NCBI RefSeq assembly: GCF_028737215.1
Contig: NZ_JAQZAM010000001.1
Coordinates: forward strand, 62,001 to 126,000
Length of the DNA stretch: 64,000 bases
Source: Actinomycetospora chibensis
GTDB taxonomy: Bacteria; Actinomycetota; Actinomycetes; Mycobacteriales; Pseudonocardiaceae
Reading direction: 5' to 3'
Shown one piece after another: positions 26,845-35,339 of the stretch; positions within the stretch are counted from its first letter, which is position 1; each line of letters starts with the position of its first letter. The notes under the pieces were generated by a model. It searched no databases, had not been told where the DNA came from, and saw only the letters and a program-made list of their open reading frames with translations. Position numbers and translations under genes: made by a program.

Positions 26845-27104
26845 GGCGGCCCCAGCGCGGCGATCGCCTCCCCGGCGTGCACGAGCACGACGTCACCGAC
26901 CGCGGCGTCCACGAGGGCCACGGACACCTCCTCCTCCCCCGCCCCGGTGTCGACGCGGGCGGTGCCGTCGGGGTGCAGGGCCACCACGGTCACCCGGACC
27001 GCCTGGTCGGAGCAGGTGATGCAGACCGGGCCGTCGCAGGGCGCACGGGTCGGGGCCGGTGGCACCGGGGGCCCGGCGGTCTCGCAGGCCAGGAACCAGG
27101 TCAC
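26841..27104 (-). CDS. Second HypC/HupF-like hydrogenase chaperone
   Basis: 87 residues. After an N-terminal extension of about 30 residues comes CITCSDQAVRVTVVAL and then VSVALVDAAVGDVVLVHAG, the beta-barrel and final strand of HypC. The active Cys is thus internal instead of at position 2, the hallmark of a divergent HypC branch encoded beside hypF in several actinobacteria. It may serve a different step or partner than the canonical HypC at 21613. The start overlaps the PadR stop and its stop overlaps the hypF GTG. Confidence 0.82.
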   Translation of the reverse strand: MTWFLACETAGPPVPPAPTRAPCDGPVCITCSDQAVRVTVVALHPDGTARVDTGAGEEEVSVALVDAAVGDVVLVHAGEAIAALGPP

Positions 27105-27448
27105 GACGTCGCCTCTGATCCCATCGCGCGCCCGCAGCGCCCGAGGAACGAGTGCAGCAACTGGTGGGTGGCCTCCAGCGTCTCGATCTGGCGGCGCAGG
27201 CTGTCCGACCCGGCAGGGGTCAGCGCGTAGGTCCGCCGCGCGGGCCCGGTGGCCGGGATGCTCCACGTCGACCGCACGAGGCCTTCGCGCTCGAACGACC
27301 GCAGGGTGCGGTAGACGCCGCCCGCGTCGGTGTCGTCGATCAACGAGGCGTGGAGTCGCTCCACGAGGTCGTAGCCGTGCGCGGCTCGCTCCTGGATCAG
27401 CAGGAGCAGGCAGGGCCGCAGGAAGTTCCGGGGTTCGCATTCGCCCAT
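27101..27448 (-). CDS. PadR family regulator heading hypC2-hypF
   Basis: 115 residues. The winged HTH contains RPCLLLLIQERAAHGYDL and GGVYRTLRSFEREGLV, diagnostic of PadR, with a C-terminal dimerisation helix. Start chosen at ATG 27448, preceded by GAGGGGGCG; the longer frame upstream runs through the promoter. Two Cys (MGECEPRNFLRPC) near the recognition fold could make it redox-responsive, which is speculative. Coupled by a GTGA overlap to hypC2, so it probably autoregulates this arm. Confidence 0.87.
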   Translation of the reverse strand: MGECEPRNFLRPCLLLLIQERAAHGYDLVERLHASLIDDTDAGGVYRTLRSFEREGLVRSTWSIPATGPARRTYALTPAGSDSLRRQIETLEATHQLLHSFLGRCGRAMGSEATS

Positions 27449-27501
27449 GACCGCCCCCTCGCGAGGGTCCCGCGGGCCAGGGGATCCCATTGCTCGTGTG
27501 G

Positions 27502-27512
27502 TGTGTATCACA
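27502..27512. promoter_or_regulatory. Candidate PadR operator
   Basis: Dyad TGTG-TAT-CACA in the 119-bp gap between padR (minus) and the DinB-like gene (plus), 53 bases upstream of the PadR ATG. The half-site resembles ATGT/ACAT-type PadR sites. Assignment rests on position and symmetry only. Confidence 0.4.
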
Positions 27513-27567
27513 TAGGGTGGCACCGGTCGTGACGCAGAGCAAGGCCGCCGAACGAGGTGCTGGACCG

Positions 27568-28221
27568 ATGGACGATGCGACACGGGCCCTGATGGGGCTC
27601 TGGGACGTGGCCGGCGAGAACGTCCGCGCGCTGGGCGCCGACGACTGGGCGCGGCCGCTGCCCGGCGCCGGTGTCGGACCCGCCGACGTGGCGGAGCTCG
27701 CCGTCCACCTCACCGGTGTTCACTACGCCGGGCCGGAGACGCTGCGCGAGGCCGTCGCGGCGGCGCGCCACCGCGCGGAGACCCAGCTGGCCGGCCGCAC
27801 GACGGGCGACCCGGTGCTGGGCGCCCAGTGCCTCGACATGTGCCTGCACGTCCACGACCTCACCGCGGCCCTCGGCGCCCCGGCCGACCTGCGCGACCAC
27901 GACGCGGCCGCTCGCGAGGCGTGCCGACTCGTCCTGCGTGTGCTGCCGCGCCTGCTCGTCGCGGCGGTGGGTGCCGACGACGCGACGCTGCGCGTGGCGG
28001 TCCGTCTCGGCGACGACCGCGCCGTGCACGTCACCCACGGGTCCGTCGTCCCGGGCCGCCCGGAGGACGCCGCGGACGCCGTCGAGATCGATCCGGCCGG
28101 GCTCCTCCTGCTGCTCGCGGGCCGCCGCGACGCCGAGTCGTTGCGCGACGCGGGTGCGCTGAGCTGGACCGGCCCGGCCGCGGAGGCGTTCGTCCACCGC
28201 GCCCGGCTGGTCGCGGCGTAG
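27568..28221 (+). CDS. Maleylpyruvate isomerase/mycothiol-dependent (DinB-like) family protein
   Basis: 217 residues. The opening helix (MDDATRALMGLWDVAGENVR) and LAVHLTGVHYAGPETLREAV fit the four-helix DinB/MDMPI fold; LDMCLHVHDLTAALG includes the conserved HxxD metal segment of the TIGR03083-type group. A C-terminal alpha/beta domain (RLGDDRAVHV, then VEIDPAGLLLLLAGR) resembles the MDMPI C-terminal domain. Such proteins use or transfer mycothiol in actinobacteria, but the substrate is unknown. Ends 6 bases before the convergent phosphotransferase stop. Confidence 0.75.
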   Translation: MDDATRALMGLWDVAGENVRALGADDWARPLPGAGVGPADVAELAVHLTGVHYAGPETLREAVAAARHRAETQLAGRTTGDPVLGAQCLDMCLHVHDLTAALGAPADLRDHDAAAREACRLVLRVLPRLLVAAVGADDATLRVAVRLGDDRAVHVTHGSVVPGRPEDAADAVEIDPAGLLLLLAGRRDAESLRDAGALSWTGPAAEAFVHRARLVAA

Positions 28222-28227
28222 CCGGCT

Positions 28228-29475
28228 CTAGCGACCTCCGGCGAACGCGGGGTAGGGCGGCAGCACGGCCTCGCCGCCGTGGCGTCCGAGGGCCCCGACG
28301 ACGGCCGCCGCGACCTCGGCGGTGGCGACGTGCCCGGCGCGCTCGGCGTCCATGCCGAGGCGCCGCCAGAGCGCGCTGAGCACCGCGGGGGCGTCCTCGC
28401 CCGGGTCGGCGACGACCACGCGCGCCACCCGGCCCGACGGCCGGACACCCACGACGGCGGGCAGCAGGGCGCGGGTCGAGAGCCACACCCAGAGCACCTC
28501 GGCGTGCAGCAGGCGCTCGCGCAGGACCTCGGGGTCCGCGAGCTCGCTCCAGACCGGCGTGATCTCGGCCTGCCAGGCGGCCACCATCGCCTCGGCCATG
28601 CCCGGCGGCTGGGCGCGCGCCGGGCCCCCGCTGGGCAGCGGCAGGCGCAGCGAGGCACCCATGAGCGCGACGTCGCGGAAGCAGCCCCACTCGAAGTCGA
28701 GGAAGCGCGCGCCGCTGCCGGTGAGCAGGCAGTTGTCCGGCCGGATCTCCGCCGGACTGAAGGCGCGGTGACCGGACCCGCCCAGCAGGCGGGCGGCCCG
28801 GCGCGCCTCGGCCACCCCGGCCGGCGCCGCCTCGACCCGCAGCAGCTGGGCGAGCTGATCGGGCACCTCGGCCAGCGCCGCGCGGGCGTCGTCGGCCAGG
28901 GGGTCGCGCCACGTGCGCTCGCCGAAACGGCGCAGCAGCGCTCCGAAATCGTTCTCGCGGCCCGCCGTGGCCGCCTGCATGCGTCCCAGCGCCCGGGCCC
29001 AGCCGAGCAGCGCGCGCTCGGCGGCCTTCGGGTCGCGCTCCTCGAGGCGCTCGGCCAGGGTGGCGCAGCGCCCGAGGTCCTCGAGCACGAGCAGGCGGTG
29101 GGCCGGGTCGTTGGCCACCAGCATCGGGCTCGCCCGCTCCTCCGAGGGCATCGCCGTCAGCAGCTGGCACGACGCGGCCTCGTAGTGGAACCGGTCGATG
29201 CTCTGCTCGCCCGCGCCCGGATCGTCGAGGAAGTGCTTGACGACGAGCGTGCGCGGCAGCGAGAAGGGGTTCTCGGCGACGCGGACCCGCACGACCAGCG
29301 AGCGCGAACTGCCGCCGAGGTCCTCGGGATCCGCCAGGCGCACCGTGGCGCCGTGGCGCCGCGTGAGGAGCTCTTCGGCCAGGTGCAGCACCTCGGTGGT
29401 GCGGTCGTCCGCGCCGGCCGGGCCGGTGGTGCGCCCGTTCGAGGTATCCGCGTCGTCCGTCGTCAGGGGAGCCAT
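28228..29475 (-). CDS. Phosphotransferase-fold (APH-like) protein with degenerate catalytic loop
   Basis: 415 residues from an ATG at 29475. The fold is suggested by RTLVVKHFLDD (ATP-lysine strand), RLLVLEDLGR (hinge), PAEIRPDNCLL (catalytic loop) and FLDFEWGCF (metal Asp). In the catalytic loop the usual HGDxxxxN is replaced by SPAEIRPDN, so the His is lost and the Asp is Glu. It may be a weak or altered kinase, or a pseudoenzyme. Many actinobacterial paralogues are of unknown substrate. It follows DUF389 on the same strand. Confidence 0.7.
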   Translation of the reverse strand: MAPLTTDDADTSNGRTTGPAGADDRTTEVLHLAEELLTRRHGATVRLADPEDLGGSSRSLVVRVRVAENPFSLPRTLVVKHFLDDPGAGEQSIDRFHYEAASCQLLTAMPSEERASPMLVANDPAHRLLVLEDLGRCATLAERLEERDPKAAERALLGWARALGRMQAATAGRENDFGALLRRFGERTWRDPLADDARAALAEVPDQLAQLLRVEAAPAGVAEARRAARLLGGSGHRAFSPAEIRPDNCLLTGSGARFLDFEWGCFRDVALMGASLRLPLPSGGPARAQPPGMAEAMVAAWQAEITPVWSELADPEVLRERLLHAEVLWVWLSTRALLPAVVGVRPSGRVARVVVADPGEDAPAVLSALWRRLGMDAERAGHVATAEVAAAVVGALGRHGGEAVLPPYPAFAGGR

Positions 29476-29488
29476 CAGCCGGAGGAGT

Positions 29489-30454
29489 CTACCGGTCCGG
29501 GCGCCGCCCCGGGAGGGATTCGGGGAGCCCGCGACGCCGGTACGAGGCCCGCACGAGCAGGAGCACGACGGTGCCGGCGACGACGATCCCGACCAGGTTG
29601 ACCACCAGCTGGAACAGGGAACCGCCCGCCCGCGGCCAGTCACGCAGGACGGCGGCCACCGCCGCGAAGCCGGCCGCGGGCACCGTCGTCACCGAGATGA
29701 ACACCCCGACCAGGACCCCGGAACCTTCCCCTGCCACCAGCGCGACCATGCCGGCGACGCCGGCGAGCAGCGCCACCACCAATGAGAACGGGCCGACCTG
29801 GTAGACGAACTCGACCCCCGAGAGGTTCGTCAGGGCGTTGTCGGGGATCGCGCCGAGTGCCTGTGCCCCCGCGGCGGCCACGGCCGTCGCGAGCACCGCG
29901 ATCCCGAAGCCGACGCCCAGGGCGAGCCCGGCCGCCCGGGCCGTCGGACCGTCGCGGCGCACCACGACCAGAGCCAGGGCCGCGAGCGGCCCGAACTCGG
30001 GCCCGAGAACCATCGCCCCGACGACGGTCACCGGCGAGTTCGTCACGACCCCGATCGCCCCGAGCAGGCAGGCGATGGTCAACATGATCACGAACGTCAG
30101 CGACAGGCGGGCGCCCTGGCCGGTGCGGCCGACCAGCTCGTCCCACACCACGGCGTCGACGCCTTCGCCCGGCGCGGCCGCCTCGGCGCGCTCGGCGGCG
30201 TCGGACACGACCGTGTCGAGGGTCTCGAGGACGATGCCGCCGTGCTCCGCGCAGCCCAGCTCACGGAGCTGCTGGAGCACGCCGTCCACCGATTCGCGGG
30301 CCAGGTCGGCCTCCACGACGTCACCCGGCGGGGACACCGCCGCACCGCGCAGACGGACGACGTGCACGACCCCCGGCTCGCGGTCCAGGACGGCCAGCAC
30401 ATCGTCCGCCGCGCCCGACCTCCCCTGCGGGCAGAGGACACGCAGCCGGATCAC
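29489..30454 (-). CDS. DUF389 domain membrane protein
   Basis: 321 residues. A soluble N-terminal part of about 110 residues ([17 protein letters not shown]) precedes five or six membrane helices with [24 protein letters not shown] and [11 protein letters not shown], the DUF389 (TIGR00341-type) signature. Function unknown; proposed transporter-like. GTG start overlaps the aspS stop by 4 bases. Confidence 0.82.
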   Translation of the reverse strand: MIRLRVLCPQGRSGAADDVLAVLDREPGVVHVVRLRGAAVSPPGDVVEADLARESVDGVLQQLRELGCAEHGGIVLETLDTVVSDAAERAEAAAPGEGVDAVVWDELVGRTGQGARLSLTFVIMLTIACLLGAIGVVTNSPVTVVGAMVLGPEFGPLAALALVVVRRDGPTARAAGLALGVGFGIAVLATAVAAAGAQALGAIPDNALTNLSGVEFVYQVGPFSLVVALLAGVAGMVALVAGEGSGVLVGVFISVTTVPAAGFAAVAAVLRDWPRAGGSLFQLVVNLVGIVVAGTVVLLLVRASYRRRGLPESLPGRRPDR

Positions 30455-32265
30455 TGCACCGGTCGCTCCTGCGGCTTCACCGGCGCCGCGGGCTTCGTCT
30501 GCGTCCCGGGCGCCGGTGCGTCGACGCCCGCCTCCTTGCGCTGCAGCGAGGTGATGGGGGCCGGCGCCCCCGTGAGCGGGTCGTAGCCGCCGCCGGTCTT
30601 CGGGAAGGCGATGACCTCGCGGATCGAGTCGACCCCGGCGAGCAGGGCGCAGATGCGGTCCCAGCCGAACGCGATCCCGCCGTGCGGCGGCGGGCCGAAG
30701 GCGAACGCGTCGAGCAGGAAGCCGAACTTCTCCTCCTGCTGCTCGGGCGTGAGGCCCATCAGCGCGAACACGCGCTCCTGCACGTCGCGCCGGTGGATAC
30801 GGATGGACCCCCCGCCGATCTCGTTGCCGTTGCAGACGAGGTCGTAGGCGTAGGCCAGCGCGTTCTCGGGGTCGGACTCGAAGGAGTCGATCCACTCCGG
30901 GGTGGGCGAGGTGAACGCGTGGTGCACCGCGGTCCAGGAGCCCGACCCGACGGCGACGTCGTCGGTGGAGCCCGCGGCCTCGAACAGGGGCGCGTCGACG
31001 ACCCAGACGAACGACCAGGAGCCCTCGGGGATGAGGTCGAGGCGGCGCGCGATCTCGCCGCGGGTGGCGCCCAGCAGGGCACGCCCCTCGGCCCGCGTGC
31101 CGGCGCCGAAGAAGATGCAGTCGCCCGGGTTGGCGCCCGCGGCCTTGGCCAGGCCCTCGCGCTCGGCGTCGGTGATGTTCTTGGCGACGGGCCCGGTGAG
31201 GGTCCCGTCCTCGCCGACCAGCACGTAGGCGAGGCCCTTCGCGCCGCGCTGCTTGGCCCACTCCTGCCAGCCGTCGAGCGTGCGCCGCGCCTGCGAGGCG
31301 CCGCCGGGCATGACCACCGCGCCCACGTAGGGCGCCTGGAAGACCCGGAAGGTGGTGTCGGCGAAGAACTCGGTGAGCTCGGTCAGCTCGATGTCGAAGC
31401 GCAGGTCCGGCTTGTCCGAGCCGTAGCGGGCCATGGCCTCGGCGTAGGAGATGCGCGGGATCGGCGTCGGGATCTCGTGGCCGCCGAGCTCCGACCACAG
31501 CGCGCCGATGACCGCCTCGCCGAGGGCGATGACGTCGTCCTGGTCGACGAAGCTCGCCTCGATGTCGAGCTGCGTGAACTCCGGCTGGCGGTCGGCGCGG
31601 AAGTCCTCGTCGCGGTAGCAGCGCGCGATCTGGAAGTAGCGCTCCATCCCGGACACCATGAGCAGCTGCTTGAACAGCTGCGGCGACTGCGGTAGCGCGT
31701 ACCAGGACCCCGGCCGCAGGCGGGCCGGGACGAGGAAGTCGCGCGCCCCCTCGGGCGTCGACCGGGTCAGGGTCGGCGTCTCGATCTCGAGGAAGTCGCG
31801 GTCGGACAGCACGTCGCGGGCGATCTTGTTCGCGCGGCTGCGCAGGCGGACGGCCGACGCCGGGCCCTCGCGGCGCAGGTCCAGGTAGCGGTAGCGCAGG
31901 CGGACGTCCTCGCCGACCTCGGCGTGCTCGTCGAGCGAGAACGGCAGCGGCGCGGACTCCGAGAGCACCGTCAGCGCCGTGGCGCTGATCTCGACGTCCC
32001 CGGTGGCGAGGTCGGCGTTCTCGCTGCCCGCCGGGCGCTGCTCGACCGAGCCCGTGATCTGCACGCAGAACTCCGCGCGCAGACGGTGCGACTCCTGCGC
32101 CACCTCGCCGGCGCGGAACACCACCTGCACCACGCCCGAGGCGTCGCGCAGGTCGATGAACACGACCCCGCCGTGATCGCGCCGACGGGCCACCCATCCG
32201 GCGAGGGTGACGGTGGCGCCGACGTTCTCGGCGCGCAGCGTGCCGGCGGGGTGCGTGCGCATCAT
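30451..32265 (-). CDS. aspS: Aspartyl-tRNA synthetase (probably non-discriminating Asp/Asn)
   Basis: 604 residues from ATG 32265 (MMRTHPAG aligns with the mycobacterial MLRSHAAG start); an upstream GTG at 32301 is possible but lacks support. OB-fold anticodon domain first ([20 protein letters not shown]), then the class II core with [20 protein letters not shown] (motif 2), the bacterial GAD insertion, and GIAFGWDR (motif 3). A Pro/Lys-rich tail of about 25 residues ends the protein. The indirect tRNA-Asn route is usual in these organisms; the sequence alone does not settle it. Confidence 0.95.
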   Translation of the reverse strand: MMRTHPAGTLRAENVGATVTLAGWVARRRDHGGVVFIDLRDASGVVQVVFRAGEVAQESHRLRAEFCVQITGSVEQRPAGSENADLATGDVEISATALTVLSESAPLPFSLDEHAEVGEDVRLRYRYLDLRREGPASAVRLRSRANKIARDVLSDRDFLEIETPTLTRSTPEGARDFLVPARLRPGSWYALPQSPQLFKQLLMVSGMERYFQIARCYRDEDFRADRQPEFTQLDIEASFVDQDDVIALGEAVIGALWSELGGHEIPTPIPRISYAEAMARYGSDKPDLRFDIELTELTEFFADTTFRVFQAPYVGAVVMPGGASQARRTLDGWQEWAKQRGAKGLAYVLVGEDGTLTGPVAKNITDAEREGLAKAAGANPGDCIFFGAGTRAEGRALLGATRGEIARRLDLIPEGSWSFVWVVDAPLFEAAGSTDDVAVGSGSWTAVHHAFTSPTPEWIDSFESDPENALAYAYDLVCNGNEIGGGSIRIHRRDVQERVFALMGLTPEQQEEKFGFLLDAFAFGPPPHGGIAFGWDRICALLAGVDSIREVIAFPKTGGGYDPLTGAPAPITSLQRKEAGVDAPAPGTQTKPAAPVKPQERPVQ

Positions 32266-32334
32266 CTGCGGTGGTGCTCCTGGATCGGACGGACGAGTCA
32301 CCTTTCAGGCTATCGACCGGGTCGACGCGGCATC

Positions 32335-32748
32335 TCAGCCGCTCTTGTCGGGGCCCGCCCGGTCGAGGTGCACCCGCAGGAGGACCCGGCGCTCGCGGTG
32401 CATGGCCTCGTCGAAGTCCGCCCAGTCGGGGTGCTCGGCGCCCTGCACCTGCCGGTAGAGGGCGCGCAGGCCGTCCAGCGCCGCGGGCAGCTCGACGATC
32501 TCGACGTCGCCCTCGACCTGGACCCACCGGCCGAAGAAGCCGTCGGGCAGGACGCAGAGCCACGCCCGCCCCTCCCGGCGCAGGTTCTTCGTCTTGAGGG
32601 CGGTCTCGCGCGTGCTGATCGTCGCCGCGCCGTCGTCGTCGATGCCGACGACCACGGGCGAGAGCTGGGGCGCGCCGTCGGTGCGGCGGGTCGCGAGGAC
32701 GGCGCGGTGCTGCTCGCGCAGCACCTGCCGGGCGTCGTCGAGGTCCAT
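32335..32748 (-). CDS. PPOX-class F420-dependent protein
   Basis: 137 residues, split beta-barrel flavin/deazaflavin fold. LATRRTDGAPQLSPVVVGI is the strand pair typical of Rv1155-like F420 binders, and KTKNLRREGRAWLCVL follows. Substrate unknown; such proteins reduce diverse small molecules with F420H2. It lies on the minus strand between the radical SAM gene and aspS. Confidence 0.83.
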   Translation of the reverse strand: MDLDDARQVLREQHRAVLATRRTDGAPQLSPVVVGIDDDGAATISTRETALKTKNLRREGRAWLCVLPDGFFGRWVQVEGDVEIVELPAALDGLRALYRQVQGAEHPDWADFDEAMHRERRVLLRVHLDRAGPDKSG

Positions 32749-32776
32749 GTCCCGGAGGCTAGGCCGCCCCGGCGAC

Positions 32777-34360
32777 TCAGAGCAGGGACAGCTGCTCCGG
32801 CGGCGCCTCGACGACCTTCTCCGGGATCTCCGGCACGGCACCCTCCGGCCACGACCGCTCGGTCTCCCGCCCCTCGTCGCCCTGCCGGCCGCCCATGGCG
32901 TGCCCACCGCCGGTGAGGCCGTGGCGCGCGAGCAGCGGGCCGACGCGCGCGGCGAGGTCCTTGCGGTAGGCCGCGTCGACGTAGGCGCCGCGGCGGTAGA
33001 GGGCGGCGTAGCGCTCGATCAGCGCGGGGTGGTCGCGCGCGAGCCAGGCGTGGAACCACTCCCGCGTGCCCGGCCGCAGGTGCAGGGCGAGCACGGACGC
33101 GCCGCTCGCCCCCGCCGTGGCGATCTCGCCGAGCAGGGCGTCGAGGGCCTCGTCGGAGTCGGTGAGCCCGGGCAGGACCGGGGCGACGAACACCCCGCAC
33201 GGCAGGCCCGCGTCGCGGATGCGGCGGACGAGATCGAGCCGGGCCCGGGGCGTCGGGGTGCCCGGCTCGACGCGGCGGTGCAGCTCCGGGTCCAGCAGGG
33301 CCAGCGACACCCCGACCCCGACGGGCACATCGCGAGCGGCGGCCGCGAGCTCCGGCAGGTCGCGGGCGAGCAGCGTGCCCTTGGTGAGGATCGAGAACGG
33401 TGTGCCGCTGGCCCCCAGGGCCCCGATGATCCCGGGCATGAGCGCGTAGCGGCCCTCCGCGCGCTGGTAGGGGTCGGTGTTGGTGCCCATCGCGACGTGC
33501 TCGCGGGCCCAGCGCGGTGCGCGCAGCTCGCGGGCCAGCACCTCGGGCGCGTTCAGCTTGACCACGACCTGGCGGTCGAAGTCGTCGCCCGCGTCGAGGT
33601 CGAGATAGGTGTGGGTGTTGCGGGCGAAGCAGTTGTGGCTGATCACCCCGTCGGCCACGAAGTCGCCGGTGCCGGTGGTGAGGTCGCCGAGGGCGCGCTC
33701 GCCGGGCAGCTCGTCCACCCCGACCACGACGCGCCCGCCGGGCTCGTCGCCGGGCGGCGCCGGCGCCACGGGCGGCGACCCGGGCCGGCGGAACGCCTCG
33801 TCGGCCAAGGTCTCGGCCCCGACCAGGGCCTCGCCGATCCGCAGGTGCGGCCGCTCGTCACCGTCGCAGCCCTCCGGCCGCACGTGGACCCAGCCGCGGC
33901 GCGTGAGGAAGCGGTGGTCGGCGCTCGCGACGATCGCCGTGCCGTCGAGCAGACGGACCCGCCAGGCCGCCCTCGTCGTGGTCCATGCGGCGTGCACCGG
34001 CGTCGGCACCAGGGACCGGATGCCGTTGCTGCGGACCTCGGAGCCCACCACGAGATCGCCGACCCGGACGTCGGCCAGCCGCACGCTGGTGCCGTCGACC
34101 ATGAGAATCCGGGTGTCGAGCGAGAGGCAGTAGGTGCACGCGTGGCTGCACCCGCGGTAGGGGTTCACGGTCCAGGCGAAGGGCATCGGCGACGCCCCGG
34201 GCACGCGGTTGAGCACCGAGCGCGCCCGGACCTCGTGGAAGGTGATGCCGGCGAACTCCGGCGTGCGGACGCTGCGCACGAGGCCCTTGAGCGCCGGCAT
34301 GCCCGGCAGCTCCTCGGGGCCTCCCGCGACCTTCTGCTCGTCCCACCGCACGCCCACCAT
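32777..34360 (-). CDS. Rv2578c-family radical SAM protein interrupted by an intein
   Basis: 528 residues from ATG 34360; an upstream TTG at 34387 would put the start across the LexA-type palindrome. Removing the 166-residue intein leaves a protein of about 362 residues with NPYRGCSHACTYCFARNTHTY, in which the three Cys of the radical SAM 4Fe-4S motif are restored only after splicing. The rest (MGTNTDPYQRAEG, ILTKGTLLARDL, VSLALLDPELHRRVEPGTPT) matches the Rv2578c/SplB-like group. Substrate unknown. Ends in a disordered acidic tail. An intein-containing version of this family is known in other actinobacteria. Confidence 0.9.
   Translation of the reverse strand: MVGVRWDEQKVAGGPEELPGMPALKGLVRSVRTPEFAGITFHEVRARSVLNRVPGASPMPFAWTVNPYRGCSHACTYCLSLDTRILMVDGTSVRLADVRVGDLVVGSEVRSNGIRSLVPTPVHAAWTTTRAAWRVRLLDGTAIVASADHRFLTRRGWVHVRPEGCDGDERPHLRIGEALVGAETLADEAFRRPGSPPVAPAPPGDEPGGRVVVGVDELPGERALGDLTTGTGDFVADGVISHNCFARNTHTYLDLDAGDDFDRQVVVKLNAPEVLARELRAPRWAREHVAMGTNTDPYQRAEGRYALMPGIIGALGASGTPFSILTKGTLLARDLPELAAAARDVPVGVGVSLALLDPELHRRVEPGTPTPRARLDLVRRIRDAGLPCGVFVAPVLPGLTDSDEALDALLGEIATAGASGASVLALHLRPGTREWFHAWLARDHPALIERYAALYRRGAYVDAAYRKDLAARVGPLLARHGLTGGGHAMGGRQGDEGRETERSWPEGAVPEIPEKVVEAPPEQLSLL
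33632..34129 (-). other. Mini-intein (166 residues) inside the radical SAM gene
   Basis: Begins at the third Cys of the CX3CX2C motif: block A CLSLDTRILMVDG. Block B is GTAIVASADHRFLTRRG with the conserved His. Block F is GDLTTGTGDFVADG and the C-terminal junction is GVISHN, followed by Cys(+1) of the extein (CFARN). All residues for class 1 splicing (Cys1, block B His, terminal His-Asn, Cys+1) are present. There is no LAGLIDADG or other homing endonuclease; the middle (about residues 90-135) is a short Pro/Gly-rich linker, so it is endonuclease-free. Confidence 0.93.
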
Positions 34361-34376
34361 TCGAACACGTGTTCGA
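34361..34376. promoter_or_regulatory. Perfect LexA (SOS) box upstream of the radical SAM gene
   Basis: TCGAACACGTGTTCGA is a 16-bp perfect palindrome matching the Gram-positive/actinobacterial LexA consensus CGAAC-N4-GTTCG exactly. It abuts the ATG of the radical SAM gene at 34360 and lies 35 bases before the GTG of the divergent SCO6745-type gene at 34411, so it could control either or both. Confidence 0.75.
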
Positions 34377-34410
34377 GCGGTAGGCAAACCCCCGTCCGGC
34401 GGCCACCATC

Positions 34411-35274
34411 GTGCCCGTGGACGACGCGCGGCGCCTCTGGACCTTGCTCGAACCCCTGCACGCGGTCACCTACTTCGCCCCCGAGGCGCGCGCCGCCGCC
34501 GACGCCGTGGGGCTGAAGGGGTTCTGGATGGGCTACGTCGCCCAGCGTGCGGCACCACTCGGCGCCGTCGGCCCGGAGGTGGCGTGGGCGTCGTTCCACA
34601 GCTTCCACCGCGACCGCCTCCGCCGCGCGTTGCCCGACGCCTGGGCGCTCGCCTCCCCCGCGACCTGCCTCGGGGCGCGCCTCGCGGGGGTGGACGCGAC
34701 GCTGCGACGACTCCTCGCCGACCTCCCCGGCGGCGTGGACTCCCCGGCGATCGCGGAGGCCGCGCGTCTCGCCGGGGAGGCCGCCGACGCCGCGGACATG
34801 GCCGGGCGCGTCCTCGCGGCGGCGAACCAGGCGCTCCCCCGCCCGGCACCGCCGCACCTCGCACTGTGGCAGGCCGCGACGACGCTGCGCGAGCACCGGG
34901 GCGACGGTCACGTCGCGGCGCTCGTCGCCCACGACGTCGGTCCCGTCGCGGCGCACCGGCTCAAGATCGCCGCCGACGAGTCGTCGGACGGCCTCCAGGA
35001 GTCCCGGCGGATCGACGACGAGACGTGGTCGGCGGCCGGCGAGGAGCTGGCCGTGCGCGGCTGGCTCGACGCGCACGGCGCCCTCACCGACGACGGACGT
35101 CGTGCCCGCGACGAGGTCGAACGCGCCACCGACCGCGCCGCGTCCGGGCCGTGGCGGGCGCTCGGCCGGGCGGGCACCGACCGCCTCGCCGGGCTCCTCG
35201 GACCGCTCGTCACGGCCGTCGTCGACGCGGGCGCCGTCCCGTACCCCAACCCGATCGGCCTCCCGCGGCCCTGA
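34411..35274 (+). CDS. SCO6745 family protein (helix-rich, winged-helix-like)
   Basis: 287 residues. RRLWTLLEPLHAVTYFAPEARAAADAVGLKGFWMGYVAQRAAPLG, seen here in order, is the N-terminal signature of the SCO6745 family found widely in actinobacteria; the C-terminal half (WLDAHGALTDDGRRARDEVERATD) looks like a winged helix. Function unknown. GTG start 35 bases from the LexA-type box, so DNA-damage control is possible. Confidence 0.72.
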   Translation: MPVDDARRLWTLLEPLHAVTYFAPEARAAADAVGLKGFWMGYVAQRAAPLGAVGPEVAWASFHSFHRDRLRRALPDAWALASPATCLGARLAGVDATLRRLLADLPGGVDSPAIAEAARLAGEAADAADMAGRVLAAANQALPRPAPPHLALWQAATTLREHRGDGHVAALVAHDVGPVAAHRLKIAADESSDGLQESRRIDDETWSAAGEELAVRGWLDAHGALTDDGRRARDEVERATDRAASGPWRALGRAGTDRLAGLLGPLVTAVVDAGAVPYPNPIGLPRP

Positions 35275-35289
35275 TCTCGCGTGTGTTTC

Positions 35290-35320
35290 GGTACCAGCGG
35301 TACGCGGTACTAATCGGTAA
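35290..35320 (+). promoter_or_regulatory. Clustered GGTAC half-sites before the acyl-CoA dehydrogenase gene
   Basis: GGTAC occurs at 35290, 35299 and 35306 and GGTAA at 35316. The first two form the dyad GTACC-AGC-GGTAC. It ends 19 bases before the ATG. Resembles a TetR-type operator in the promoter; the regulator is not encoded nearby. Confidence 0.45.
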
Positions 35321-35339
35321 CACCAGAACGGAGCAGCCG

